Position numbers and translations under genes: made by a program. The notes under the pieces are model-generated. The model ran no database searches and had not been told where the DNA came from. It saw only the letters and a program-made list of their open reading frames with translations. 46,672 nt of DNA from a virus, in the IMG/VR virus record IMGVR_UViG_3300009610_000040, positions 1 through 46,672 of that record. The stretch is one strand, 5' to 3'. Every line of letters begins with the position of its first letter. Position 1 is the first letter of the stretch. This document shows, piece by piece, positions 21,499-28,633 of the stretch.

Positions 21499-21785
21499 CC
21501 ATCGAAATCTGGAAATACACACTCGCTGTGAAGCATTCGCAGGTGGTCGAGATGCCCAAGCACGCCAAGCTCTTGACTGTCCAGGTGAACTTGGGGGAGC
21601 CTTGCGTTTGGGCAGCCGTCAACACCCAGGAGACCTATGAGAAGCGGGTTCTCATCACCTACGGGACCGGCCATCCGGTCCAAGAGATCACCCTCTTTCC
21701 TTTCTTGGGGACCTATCAGCTTGAACAGGCAGACCTGCCCTTTCCGCTGGTGTTCCACGTCTTCGACGGCGGAGTAGCCGCATGA
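21495..21785 (+). CDS. DUF7352-like small phage protein
   Basis: A 96-residue protein starting MTIEIWKYTLAVKHSQVVEM. The pattern IWKY.L....-Q-V-xMP, LTVQVNLGEPCVWAAV, a GTGHP motif (ITYGTGHPVQ) and a final LVFHVFD fits a widespread phage family (DUF7352) with no known function. ATGA overlaps link it to its neighbours. The match is from memory of the pattern and is strong. Confidence 0.8.
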   Translation: MTIEIWKYTLAVKHSQVVEMPKHAKLLTVQVNLGEPCVWAAVNTQETYEKRVLITYGTGHPVQEITLFPFLGTYQLEQADLPFPLVFHVFDGGVAA

Positions 21786-21976
21786 CCGAAGCCGAGAAGC
21801 TAGAGATCAAGCTCCAGGCCACCACCAACGTGCTGGGCAAGGCCACTTCCATCCTGGCTGAGTTCCTGGACCTGTGGGACCTGTATCGCAGCGAGCCAGA
21901 CGAGGGCCGCAAGGCAGAGCTACGCGGCAGGATAGACAACCTGGTGGATGGTGCCCGCATGGGGAGGCCCTCATGA
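21782..21976 (+). CDS. 64-residue helical protein, unknown function
   Basis: A small, acidic, helix-forming protein (MTEAEKLEIKLQATTNVLGK; AEFLDLWDLYRSEPDEGRKA) with ATGA overlap at both ends. No family recognised and no membrane segment or metal site is visible. Confidence 0.65.
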   Translation: MTEAEKLEIKLQATTNVLGKATSILAEFLDLWDLYRSEPDEGRKAELRGRIDNLVDGARMGRPS

Positions 21977-22293
21977 CCGAAGACAGAGCCGAAGGCAGGC
22001 GCCTCAAAGAAGCTGGCATTGCCCTAGCCTCTGGCAACAGGCGATCCCTCCTGGAGTTCGCACAGGCCATAGCGGTGGAGCTGGCTGCGCGCCGCCCTGA
22101 CAGGCGGGTCACAGCCGACGACGTACAACTCAAGCTCGAACAGCTTGGCGTTCCTGCTGGAGCCCTGGGCAACGCCGCAGGCGGGCTGTTTCGCAGCAAG
22201 GCCTGGGAGTTCACAGGCCAATTCACAGAGAGCCGCAGGCCCCGAAGGCACTGCAACCTACTGAGAGTGTGGCAACTGAAGGGGGGAGCATGA
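21973..22293 (+). CDS. Conserved phage protein with winged-helix character
   Basis: A 106-residue protein from ATG 21973 (the frame is open further upstream but this start overlaps the previous stop as ATGA). Pattern: EGRRLKEAGIALASGNRRSL, AIAVELAARRPDRRVTADDV, an LGNAAGGLFRSKAWEFTGQF segment and a terminal RVWQLK. Proteins of this form are common in phage early regions; the 'RS/GKxWExTGxx' and final VWxL are typical. The order of helices and strands suggests a winged-helix DNA-binding fold, which is inference. Confidence 0.75.
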   Translation: MTEDRAEGRRLKEAGIALASGNRRSLLEFAQAIAVELAARRPDRRVTADDVQLKLEQLGVPAGALGNAAGGLFRSKAWEFTGQFTESRRPRRHCNLLRVWQLKGGA

Positions 22294-22541
22294 TCCCTTG
22301 CATGGAATGCGCTGTCACCAAAGCGAAGCTCAAGGAAGCCCTGGAGATCATTAGGCGGCAGGACGCTAGCCTAGAGGCTGGGGCCACAGCCATGGCCAAA
22401 GCTGGGAAGATCTTGGACATCAGCGCTGACCGCCTGATGAACCTGGGCCTAGCCTACGAAGCTGTCAAGGCTGAGCTCGAGGACACCAAAAAGAAGCTGG
22501 CCGACGCGGCGGGAGGTGCGGATGCTCCGCGTGCACGTTGA
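22290..22541 (+). CDS. 83-residue helical protein with N-terminal CxxC
   Basis: From ATG 22290, overlapping the previous stop as ATGA. It begins MIPCMECAVTKAKLKEALEI, a CxxC followed by long helices rich in Ala, Leu and Lys, and ends in a coiled-coil-like segment (KAELEDTKKKLADAAGG). It overlaps the next gene by 20 bases. Family unknown. Confidence 0.65.
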   Translation: MIPCMECAVTKAKLKEALEIIRRQDASLEAGATAMAKAGKILDISADRLMNLGLAYEAVKAELEDTKKKLADAAGGADAPRAR

Positions 22542-22761
22542 ACTGGACAAGTACGGGCGTGGCGACGACGTGTCGGTTCTGCACACCGTCTGCATTGCCA
22601 ACGTTGGCGGCGATGATGAGGTCGGCTTTTACGATGTATGGCTGGAGGATCGTCCTCATCATCGCCGCACCACGCGGCACACGCGCAGCGATGGCCCACT
22701 CGTGCTGGCGATGAAGGCTATCAAGGAAGTGCGCCAATTCGGCGCCAGAGGTGCGGTATGA
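22522..22761 (+). CDS. Small acidic/basic protein, unknown function
   Basis: A 79-residue protein from ATG 22522, with GGGAGG 5 bases upstream; GTG at 22516 would add two residues. The N-terminus is a likely beta strand (MLRVHVELDKYGRGDD; VSVLHTVCIANVGGDDEVGF), followed by a His/Arg-rich loop and a helix (VLAMKAIKEVRQFG). It may bind metal or nucleic acid. Not recognised. Confidence 0.6.
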   Translation: MLRVHVELDKYGRGDDVSVLHTVCIANVGGDDEVGFYDVWLEDRPHHRRTTRHTRSDGPLVLAMKAIKEVRQFGARGAV

Positions 22762-22826
22762 GCGCAGGTGAGATTGCCGCTGAGATAGCCGCCCTGCGCA
22801 CCCGCGCCACCAAGGAGACCACATGA
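22758..22826 (+). CDS. 22-residue micro-ORF
   Basis: MSAGEIAAEIAALRTRATKE plus TT. It starts inside the previous stop (ATGA) and ends in an ATGA that begins the next gene, so it could exist only for translational coupling or be a real micropeptide. There is no strong ribosome site of its own. It is included because it accounts for the otherwise empty interval. Confidence 0.4.
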   Translation: MSAGEIAAEIAALRTRATKETT

Positions 22827-23041
22827 AGCTCTACCGCAACGCCTACAGGACTGAAGCCGAAGGCAGCAAGGGCTTTGAGTGGTTCAGCTCCCTTGCAGAA
22901 GCACGGAGTGCCTGGCGCTCCATGGTGGAGTGTGGGAACCACGAAGGCCCCATGGTCTTCACTGTGCACTACGTGCAACCCAACAAGAGTAGCCTACGGA
23001 AGTTCCTCAACGACTTCGCAGGCTACCCTGACAACGGATAG
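22823..23041 (+). CDS. 72-residue soluble protein, unknown function
   Basis: Starts MKLYRNAYRTEAEGSKGFEW with an AAGGAG site and the ATGA overlap. A central helix (LAEARSAWRSMVECG) and a C-terminal strand-helix (MVFTVHYVQPNKSSLRKFLN) suggest a small alpha/beta fold. No membrane segment. Family not recognised. Confidence 0.7.
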   Translation: MKLYRNAYRTEAEGSKGFEWFSSLAEARSAWRSMVECGNHEGPMVFTVHYVQPNKSSLRKFLNDFAGYPDNG

Positions 23042-23049
23042 GAGGAGCT

Positions 23050-23247
23050 ATGTCTCTATTGTCACTGATTGTGGCACTTGTGGTGGTCGGCGTCATCATG
23101 TGGGCCATCAACGCCTACATTCCGATGGAGGCCCGCATCAAGAACATCCTCAACATCGTGGTGATCATCGTCGTCGTCTTCTGGCTGCTCAAGGTCTTCG
23201 GCGTCATCGGGCGCATGGACACCATCACCGTGGGTTTACTTTCATGA
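23050..23247 (+). CDS. Thivi_2564-like membrane protein
   Basis: A 65-residue protein with two membrane segments (LIVALVVVGVIMWAINAYIP and NILNIVVIIVVVFWLLKVFG) joined by a short loop containing MEARIK. This pattern is widespread in bacteria and phages as the Thivi_2564 family of membrane proteins; its function is unknown. GGAGG precedes ATG 23050. It may modify the host inner membrane early in infection. Confidence 0.8.
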   Translation: MSLLSLIVALVVVGVIMWAINAYIPMEARIKNILNIVVIIVVVFWLLKVFGVIGRMDTITVGLLS

Positions 23248-23480
23248 CCAACAAAGTTTCAAGGCTCAAGCCTGGCTGCATCTCCGCAAGGACCCTGCTT
23301 GGGCAGCGCCTCGGAGACATCAAGGACACCGACACAGTGCTGATTGTGGTGCGAAGCGAAGACGGCAACTACGAAATGTACAGCTCAGACGGGATGAGCA
23401 CAGACCAAGTGTGCGCTGCCTCCCTCTATGTACAAGGGTTTGCAATCAAAGCCAGCCACGGCCAAGTTCACGAAGAATAA
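23244..23480 (+). CDS. Possible third member of the small early-protein family
   Basis: A 78-residue protein from ATG 23244 (ATGA overlap). The core DTVLIVVRSEDGNYEMYSSD followed by a helix (VCAASLYVQGFAI) has the same strand-EDG-turn-strand-SS/SN-helix order as the genes at 19,711 and 19,956. The N-terminus (VSRLKPGCISARTLLGQR) differs. Relationship is suggested, not proven. Function unknown. Confidence 0.65.
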   Translation: MTNKVSRLKPGCISARTLLGQRLGDIKDTDTVLIVVRSEDGNYEMYSSDGMSTDQVCAASLYVQGFAIKASHGQVHEE

Positions 23481-23499
23481 CCAGCCTTTAGGAGGGCTC

Positions 23500-23766
23500 A
23501 TGGATCTACGAATCAGAAAGGAATACGACCGGACTTTGTGCAAAAAGAATTGCTCAAAGGCCAACCCCCTCGGAGTGTGCCACTGCAAAGGCTGCTCCGG
23601 GGAGAAGCACGGCTCAGGCCGAGTCACGCCCGAGCACCTCTTTACGCTCGCAGACAAGAAGCTGCACGACCCCAAGATCACCGATCAGGACGAGGAGTTC
23701 TGGCTAGGTGTGATGAGCCTCACCATCAAGCACCACAACCGCAAGAAGCTGCGGAGAGCTGCATGA
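23500..23766 (+). CDS. Cys-cluster protein, unknown function
   Basis: An 88-residue protein from ATG 23500, with AGGAGGG close upstream; the open frame begins earlier without a ribosome site. It has C-x3-C and C-x-C-x2-C (CKKNCSKANPLGVCHCKGCS), which could bind zinc, followed by a basic helical tail (LTIKHHNRKKLRRAA). A small metal-binding, perhaps nucleic-acid-binding, early protein. Confidence 0.65.
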   Translation: MDLRIRKEYDRTLCKKNCSKANPLGVCHCKGCSGEKHGSGRVTPEHLFTLADKKLHDPKITDQDEEFWLGVMSLTIKHHNRKKLRRAA

Positions 23767-23897
23767 GCAGACCCAAATCACACAAGTCCAAGAAGCAGGT
23801 GGGGCTCCTCCTTTCGGAGGGGTCCCCCCTCACCAGGGAGCAGAAAGCCAAACTCAAGCGCGAGCTACACTCAGGAGCAGTGAAGGTCAAGAAATGA
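23763..23897 (+). CDS. 44-residue basic protein
   Basis: MSRPKSHKSKKQVGLLLSEG and onward, rich in Lys and Ser, from ATG 23763 with an ATGA overlap at the start. The end overlaps the next start as ATGA. Strongly basic and probably unstructured; a nucleic-acid-binding or small regulatory role is possible. Confidence 0.6.
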   Translation: MSRPKSHKSKKQVGLLLSEGSPLTREQKAKLKRELHSGAVKVKK

Positions 23898-24472
23898 GAG
23901 ACAACCACGACATCGTACTTCAGGAGAACCTACCTCCTACACCTGAAACCACTGAGTGGGTCAACATCGTCTACTTGAAAAGGAAGAACAAGCCAGCGTG
24001 CTCGCACCGAGTCATCCACAAGCTGTGCGAAAATCGCATGTACGTAGCTTGCGGGCGCCTCATGGAACTTAACAGACCATCCTACATGATCAAGAGAACC
24101 TGCTCCTCTGTGGCGGAGCACGAGTTGTGCAGCAGGTGTGAGAAGGCTATTCTCAACCCCGACCTAATCAAGCTGTTCAACGACACCGCCCTGCGTGAGG
24201 AGCACTACCAACAGGTGGAGGAGGACCGCCAGGCCCAAGCCAAAAAGATCGTGCCCCAATTCAAGCCGGTGTCTCCCAAGGAGTGGGCCGAGCGCCTTCT
24301 ACGCCTGCGTACCTACCTCAACTTCTCTCAGGCCGAGCTGGCCGACACCTTGGGAATCACGCCCTCCACCATCTGGCGCTGGGAATCAGGAGACGTGCTG
24401 CCCAGCAAGCTGGCCTTCTACGCTGTTGCCTACTTCCAAAATAGATTGAACGAGAACGGAGACCCAGAATGA
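23894..24472 (+). CDS. Xre-type HTH regulator with Cys-rich N-terminus
   Basis: A 192-residue protein. Residues about 131-185 form a classical HTH domain (SQAELADTLGITPSTIWRWE), typical of phage and plasmid regulators. The N-terminal part has seven Cys/His (C36, H38, C45, C53, C70, C79, C82), the last as C-x2-C, which could form a zinc site. The middle is helical (residues 87-120). Position deep in the early operon suggests a control protein for middle or late gene switching. An operator candidate is the CCTCWGAGG pair near 14,500 or the nested repeats near 19,490; neither is tested. Confidence 0.75.
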   Translation: MRDNHDIVLQENLPPTPETTEWVNIVYLKRKNKPACSHRVIHKLCENRMYVACGRLMELNRPSYMIKRTCSSVAEHELCSRCEKAILNPDLIKLFNDTALREEHYQQVEEDRQAQAKKIVPQFKPVSPKEWAERLLRLRTYLNFSQAELADTLGITPSTIWRWESGDVLPSKLAFYAVAYFQNRLNENGDPE

Positions 24473-24732
24473 AACGTCCCCTAGCTCGACCCGGTCCTAA
24501 CGGCTACGTCCAATACTTGACAAGGAAGCTGCCCGTCAGAATCCATCGCGAGCTACTTCGTCTAGCCAAGCACGACGACATGCACCTACAAGACATGGTG
24601 AACAAGGTCCTCGACCTGGGCATCAGCTACATGCTGGCAGCCCGAGACCTGAAGCCCCTCCCCGACAAGCTGGAGGGACCCATCGACTGGAACAAAGTGC
24701 CTGAAGACGAACCCCTCATGCACCACAACTGA
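24469..24732 (+). CDS. Possible ribbon-helix-helix-like small protein
   Basis: An 87-residue protein from ATG 24469 (ATGA overlap) with the segment RKLPVRIHRELLRLAKHDDM followed by QDMVNKVLDLGISYML, which resembles the strand-helix-helix of Arc/MetJ-type DNA-binding proteins. The C-terminus is Pro/Asp-rich. It lies directly after the HTH regulator. Assignment is tentative. Confidence 0.55.
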   Translation: MKRPLARPGPNGYVQYLTRKLPVRIHRELLRLAKHDDMHLQDMVNKVLDLGISYMLAARDLKPLPDKLEGPIDWNKVPEDEPLMHHN

Positions 24733-24743
24733 AGGGAGGAGCC

Positions 24744-25028
24744 ATGCAGAAGAAGCGGATAACACCCAGAGCACTGTCCGTCTATGCAAAGGGGGTCAAG
24801 AACTACGTCAAGAACCCAGGAGTAACCAAGGAACAAGCCAAGAAGATGACTGACCACCTGAAGCACGAGGTGCGAAGCAGGCCCTGGGCGGAGCCAGGCC
24901 TAGCAAGGCTCAGGGCTGAAACAGCCAAGGACTTTGCCAAAGACGCCCAAGGAACCAAGCACTACATCAACAAGGAGTTTGCAGGCGTTCAAAGGAAGAT
25001 CAAGAGAATGAAAGCGAAAACCAAGTAA
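24744..25028 (+). CDS. 94-residue basic protein, unknown function
   Basis: From ATG 24744, with GGAGG upstream. Lys/Arg-rich, helical (RALSVYAKGVKNYVKN; NKEFAGVQRKIKRMKAKTK) with no Cys. Probably binds DNA or RNA. Next to two other small basic proteins, which may all be nucleic-acid-binding. Family unknown. Confidence 0.65.
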   Translation: MQKKRITPRALSVYAKGVKNYVKNPGVTKEQAKKMTDHLKHEVRSRPWAEPGLARLRAETAKDFAKDAQGTKHYINKEFAGVQRKIKRMKAKTK

Positions 25029-25047
25029 CCCAACCAAGGGAGGAGCC

Positions 25048-25260
25048 ATGGCGGAGATCCCAAGACGCACAAAAACTATCCTGGCCAAGAACATCAAAAA
25101 GAGTGAGAAAAGGGAGTCGTTCAGGGGTAACACCAAACTCCCAGCAAGCACAGTTCGCAGGGTCATTGACGTAGCTGAACCAGCAGTAGCTGCCAACCTG
25201 GCCAAGAAGATAGCCAAGAAGCAACAGAAGCAAACCCTACACAAAAAGAAGGAGGACTGA
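25048..25260 (+). CDS. 70-residue basic protein, unknown function
   Basis: From ATG 25048, with GGAGG upstream. The protein is rich in Lys and Arg (IPRRTKTILAKNIKKSEKRE; NLAKKIAKKQQKQTLHKKKE), lacks Cys and a hydrophobic core, and is likely nucleic-acid-binding. Follows the other basic protein. Confidence 0.65.
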   Translation: MAEIPRRTKTILAKNIKKSEKRESFRGNTKLPASTVRRVIDVAEPAVAANLAKKIAKKQQKQTLHKKKED

Positions 25261-25262
25261 AG

Positions 25263-25529
25263 ATGCCCAACGTCACAATGAAGCAGTACCAGATCTGGTT
25301 GACCCTCAAGAACAAGCACGCCATCCGCCTTGGGAACATGGTCCCCTGGTCCAACACTACCACCCCCGAGGAGCAGGCTGAGGCAGCCCTACACAAGGCA
25401 GCCGAGGCCGCAGTCAAGAACGCCATGGGCGCAGCCCAGGGAGACGGTGTCCTCACCGGCAGCTACAACATCTCCACCAAGACAGCCTCCATCGTCGTGG
25501 ACGTTCCAGTGCAGGACCTGAAGCCCTAG
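25263..25529 (+). CDS. 88-residue soluble protein, unknown function
   Basis: Starts MPNVTMKQYQIWLTLKNKHA at ATG 25263, two bases after the previous stop, with GGAGG in the preceding gene end. An Ala/Glu-rich helix (EEQAEAALHKAAEAAVKNAM) precedes a strand-rich C-terminus (GSYNISTKTASIVVDVPV). No known family. It precedes the nuclease gene by about 60 bases. Confidence 0.7.
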   Translation: MPNVTMKQYQIWLTLKNKHAIRLGNMVPWSNTTTPEEQAEAALHKAAEAAVKNAMGAAQGDGVLTGSYNISTKTASIVVDVPVQDLKP

Positions 25530-25591
25530 CCAAGTCCGCGTCTGCGGACATGGCACTAAAACAAACAGCACGCCAGCCACAGGAGTCTCAA

Positions 25592-26584
25592 ATGGCAATG
25601 ATCGTAGACGGTGTCTACTACGTAGATAACTCAACCTTGAAGGCGGTGGCCAGGTGCGACACAGACGCCTACCTACAGTACGTGTGTGGCTACCGCCTCA
25701 AGCAGACCGAAGAACGAGCCCCCCTCAAATCAGGGACAGCCATCCACGAGGCCCTGGCCACAGCCTTCCGCGCCATGGCCTCTGGCTCGAGCGCCCTGGA
25801 GGCCCAGATCCTGGGCTTCGAAACCCTCACCAACGAATATCGGGATTGGGCGCTGGCCGAGATCCCCCCGAACGACCGCCTGGGCTGGCCCAACATCTCC
25901 AAGCTCTACAACGCTTGGTGCGAAGTCCAACTCGGCAGCCTCCCCTTCTACTTCACCGACCCCCGCATGGTGGAGATCGGCTTTGCCCATCCCCTCGACG
26001 AGGACGGCGAGTTCGTTTTCTACGGGCGGATGGACGGCATCGCCAACCACGTCATTGACGATTCCTGGGTGGTGGTCGAGCACAAGACCACCGGGCGGAT
26101 GGACTCCCTTTGGGCCAACCAGTGGCACATGGACAGCCAGGTCAGCGGCTACATCTGGGCCGCGCAGCAGCACAACCCCGAAGTTTTTGGGTGCATCATC
26201 AACGGCATCGAAACCAGCCTTCTTCCTTCGGACGAGAAGCGCAAATGCAAACTCCACGGGGTGCCCTATTCTGAATGCGGGACCTGGCCAGACCATTTGA
26301 AACGCCGTCTCAGCGGCCCCATCACCCGGACGCCCGAGCAAATCCTCCAGTGGAAGAAGACCGCACTACAGCTAGCCCGTCGCTTTCAGCAGATGCACAA
26401 GATGTTGGGGGTTGACCCCAAACAGGTTGAAATGCTAGCTATGCAGGGCATGTTCAACGCCTCCTGCAAGTGGTGCAACGTCCGTGACTTCTGCTCTGTA
26501 GGTAGGCCCATTGACAGAATTGACAGCATGTTCGAGTATGCACCCTGGACTCCATACGACCCACTCCAATTCAAAGCCTCTTAA
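25592..26584 (+). CDS. RecB/Cas4-like PD-(D/E)XK nuclease
   Basis: A 330-residue protein from ATG 25592, which has CCACAGGAG 7 bases upstream (an upstream in-frame ATG lacks this). It shows the PD-(D/E)XK set: GTAIHEA (H52), GRMDGI (D148), VVVEHKTTG (E163, K165) and QVSGY (Q183), the order of RecB/Cas4 nucleases. Cysteines C22 and C292, C295, C301 (C-x2-C-x5-C) could hold a 4Fe-4S cluster, as in Cas4 and AddB. It likely acts as an exonuclease in phage recombination or DNA processing, together with the Sak4-like ATPase and SSB-like protein downstream. Confidence 0.85.
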   Translation: MAMIVDGVYYVDNSTLKAVARCDTDAYLQYVCGYRLKQTEERAPLKSGTAIHEALATAFRAMASGSSALEAQILGFETLTNEYRDWALAEIPPNDRLGWPNISKLYNAWCEVQLGSLPFYFTDPRMVEIGFAHPLDEDGEFVFYGRMDGIANHVIDDSWVVVEHKTTGRMDSLWANQWHMDSQVSGYIWAAQQHNPEVFGCIINGIETSLLPSDEKRKCKLHGVPYSECGTWPDHLKRRLSGPITRTPEQILQWKKTALQLARRFQQMHKMLGVDPKQVEMLAMQGMFNASCKWCNVRDFCSVGRPIDRIDSMFEYAPWTPYDPLQFKAS

Positions 26585-26622
26585 CAGGGCCACAGGCCCC
26601 CTAACCCAGCAAGGAGAACAAG

Positions 26623-27015
26623 ATGACTGAACCAGCAGGTGAGGGCTACGCCCCTCGCAAGGTAGTCCGAGCCAACCGAGTCGAACCTCCACACGAAGCA
26701 CACGAAGCCCCAGTTTCTGACACCTCAGTGGTCTGGGAGGAGCCAGGCCCCACCCGCTCTGTGGGGGGAGCGCGTGGCAGTGGCCGTCACTACGCCACCC
26801 TACAGAAGCTGATGGCCCACCCCGGCAATTGGGCTCGCGTCTTCTTGGGCGCCAAGAAGCGCGCCTACAGCTTCACCACCCACATGCGGAACATCGTCAA
26901 GACCAACCCCGACACCCTCGGAGCTGTCAGCGACTGGCAGTTTGCTTCGCGCCTCGTAGACCCAGCAGAAGACATTGGGGCAGGGTACGTCATGTACGCC
27001 CCCAAGGAAGACTAG
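26623..27015 (+). CDS. 130-residue protein between nuclease and ATPase genes
   Basis: From ATG 26623, with AAGGAG upstream. The N-terminal half is polar and Pro/Glu-rich (probably disordered); the C-terminal half is a compact domain with HYATLQKLMAHPGNWARVFL, KKRAYSFTTHMRNIVKTNP and GAGYVMYAPKED. This form resembles small conserved recombination-cluster proteins, but I cannot name it. A hairpin covers its stop codon. Confidence 0.7.
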   Translation: MTEPAGEGYAPRKVVRANRVEPPHEAHEAPVSDTSVVWEEPGPTRSVGGARGSGRHYATLQKLMAHPGNWARVFLGAKKRAYSFTTHMRNIVKTNPDTLGAVSDWQFASRLVDPAEDIGAGYVMYAPKED

Positions 27016-27036
27016 CTGAGCGCAGCTCAGTCTAGT
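27011..27036 (+). other. Hairpin over the stop codon of the preceding gene
   Basis: ACTAGCTGAGC pairs with GCTCAG-t-CTAGT (11 bp with one bulged base and a GCA loop). The stop TAG at 27,013-27,015 lies within the left arm. No T-run follows. It may be an RNA stability or processing element before the ATPase gene. Confidence 0.5.
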
Positions 27037-27068
27037 GCCGGTCCCACAGCCCAGCCACAGGAGGAACA

Positions 27069-27830
27069 ATGCAAACAGAACCTATCCACGTCATCTGCTA
27101 CGGCGACTCGGGTGCTGGAAAGAGCACCTTCGCTGCCACCTTCCCAAGGCCGCTGCGGGTCTGGCTCTTTGACGAGTTCGGCAAGAGCAGGCCCTACCGG
27201 GCCTCGGGCGGCGAAGTCGAAGACTACGTAGACGACTTCGGCACCAACTGCACCAGCATCGACGCCGGAACTGACAAACAAGTTGTGATCGAAAAGTACT
27301 TTGACTTCGATCCCAGCACCGGCGAGTCCAGCGGCTTCCACCGCTTCCTGCAAAGGCGCGAACGCTACCTCAGGTCCAAGGCGTGGCAGGACGACGCCAC
27401 CCTGGTGGTGGACTCCGTGACCTTCATGGAGCTGGCCGCTCGCAAGTACGACCAGCACGTCACCAACAAAACTGCCCGTGACCCCCGCCAGTGGTTCGCA
27501 GCCAGCACAGATGCCCTTGAGGACACCCTCATGGTCAAGCTGATGGGCCTCCCCATCAACGTGGTGGTGCTGGCACACATCGACGAGGAACGGGACGAAG
27601 TCCACGGTGCAATGGTCTTCAACCCCTCTGCTCCTGGACGCCTCAAGAAGCGCCTCCCCTCAGCCTACGGGGAGTTCTACAGGGCCTATGCCACCCGCGA
27701 CGAGGCTGGTGATCCGGCCTGGGCTCTCCAGACACGCTCCGACCGGCGCTACAACGCTGCTTCGCAGATCGGAGCCCCAAACCCTTGCTACCCACACTAC
27801 CAAGAGTTGTGGATTCCCCCAGCTCTCTAA
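27069..27830 (+). CDS. Sak4-like RecA-fold ATPase
   Basis: A 253-residue protein from ATG 27069, after CCACAGGAGG. Walker A GDSGAGKST at 12-20, Walker B LVVDS at 112-116, and a later Ser/Asp-His pair (VVLAHIDEERDEV). The pattern and size fit phage Sak4-type single-strand annealing/strand-exchange ATPases, which work with a phage SSB. The next gene is SSB-like and the upstream gene cluster has an exonuclease, which supports a recombination role. No DNA-packaging or helicase motifs are present. Confidence 0.8.
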   Translation: MQTEPIHVICYGDSGAGKSTFAATFPRPLRVWLFDEFGKSRPYRASGGEVEDYVDDFGTNCTSIDAGTDKQVVIEKYFDFDPSTGESSGFHRFLQRRERYLRSKAWQDDATLVVDSVTFMELAARKYDQHVTNKTARDPRQWFAASTDALEDTLMVKLMGLPINVVVLAHIDEERDEVHGAMVFNPSAPGRLKKRLPSAYGEFYRAYATRDEAGDPAWALQTRSDRRYNAASQIGAPNPCYPHYQELWIPPAL

Positions 27831-27851
27831 CCACAGGAAAGGAAAGATCAA

Positions 27852-28475
27852 ATGCCCACAGTGAATTGGGAAGACGTACCTGACAGCGTGCTGCTGCCGC
27901 ACGACATCTACGACGCCGTCATCAAGAGCACCGAGCTCAAGTTCTCCAAGGGTGGGGACGGCAAGGTGCAGAAGCTGATGGCCGTGGTGGCCTTCGAAGT
28001 CACCGCCCCGGAGCGCTTCGAAGGCTGGGTCCGCACCAACTACTACGTCCTCGGCACGGACGACGATCCAGAGGCAGTCGAAGAAGCCACCTCCAAGGAC
28101 TCAGGAGGCTTCCGTGGCCTGAAGCGCCTCGCGAAGTGCGCCAACACCCCGCTGGACCCCGAGCTGGAAGTGACCCTGGAGGCCCTCCCCGGCGCCCAGG
28201 TCTCCCTCATGGTCACCCAGGAGAAGGACAACCAGGGCCGCATGCAGAACCGCATCACCACCGTCTATCCGGTGGGGGAGCAATTGCCCGGCAGTTTGAG
28301 CACGGGTTCTGCTCCTGCGGCCCCAGCCCGGGCCGCTCAGCGCACCGCCCCACCCCGCCCCTCCACCCCTCCCAGCCGCCCCTCAGCCCCAGCAGCCCGC
28401 CGTGCCCCCGTGGAGGAGGGCACAGACGAAAACCCTCAGCCCGCCCCTCGCCAGCAGTCCTTCCGCCGGATGTAG
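27852..28475 (+). CDS. SSB-like single-strand DNA-binding protein
   Basis: A 207-residue protein from ATG 27852. The N-terminal 140 residues look like an OB-fold (YDAVIKSTELKFSKGGDGKV; KLMAVVAFEVTAPERFEGWV; RTNYYVLGTDDDPEAV; VSLMVTQEKDNQGRMQNRIT). It is of the DUF669/SSB-like type often found next to Sak4. The C-terminal part is a long Pro/Ala/Ser-rich linker ending in SFRRM, without the acidic tip of classical SSBs. Near the end is an AAACCCT heptamer that could shift some ribosomes into a zinc-finger extension. Binds and protects single-stranded DNA in replication and recombination. Confidence 0.75.
   Translation: MPTVNWEDVPDSVLLPHDIYDAVIKSTELKFSKGGDGKVQKLMAVVAFEVTAPERFEGWVRTNYYVLGTDDDPEAVEEATSKDSGGFRGLKRLAKCANTPLDPELEVTLEALPGAQVSLMVTQEKDNQGRMQNRITTVYPVGEQLPGSLSTGSAPAAPARAAQRTAPPRPSTPPSRPSAPAARRAPVEEGTDENPQPAPRQQSFRRM
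28430..28436 (+). promoter_or_regulatory. Candidate -1 ribosomal frameshift heptamer
   Basis: AAACCCT is in the correct register: the SSB frame reads A-AAC-CCT (codons 28,431-28,436), the canonical XXX-YYY-Z layout. After a -1 slip the next codon is TCA and the frame stays open to the TGA at 28,628, reaching a clear C2H2 zinc finger. The region is GC-rich, and a CGCC/GGCG hairpin lies about 50 bases downstream. Confidence 0.5.
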
Positions 28476-28630
28476 GGGCTCCGCCAAAGGCGCCAAGGAA
28501 GCCACGAGCTCCCAAGAAGCCTGAAGGCCTCGAATGTGTGATCTGCGGCTCCTGGGTGGAACGCTCGAACCTGAGCGACCACGTCCGTCAGCACGAGGCC
28601 GAAGAAGGGGTCGCGGACCACAGCGTCTGA
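28436..28630 (+). CDS. C2H2 zinc-finger module without its own start (possible SSB extension)
   Basis: The frame -1 to SSB encodes 64 residues from the frameshift point to TGA 28,628: a Pro/Lys-rich linker followed by ECVICGSWVERSNLSDHVRQ and H, i.e. C-x2-C-x11-H-x3-H, then an acidic end. The frame has no ATG and no credible GTG/TTG start with a ribosome site in the region between the SSB end and the finger. Possibilities: a programmed -1 frameshift giving a 259-residue SSB-zinc-finger fusion; a non-standard start; or a sequencing indel that split one gene. Confidence 0.5.
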   Translation, partial: SARPSPAVLPPDVGAPPKAPRKPRAPKKPEGLECVICGSWVERSNLSDHVRQHEAEEGVADHSV

Positions 28631-28633
28631 ACA

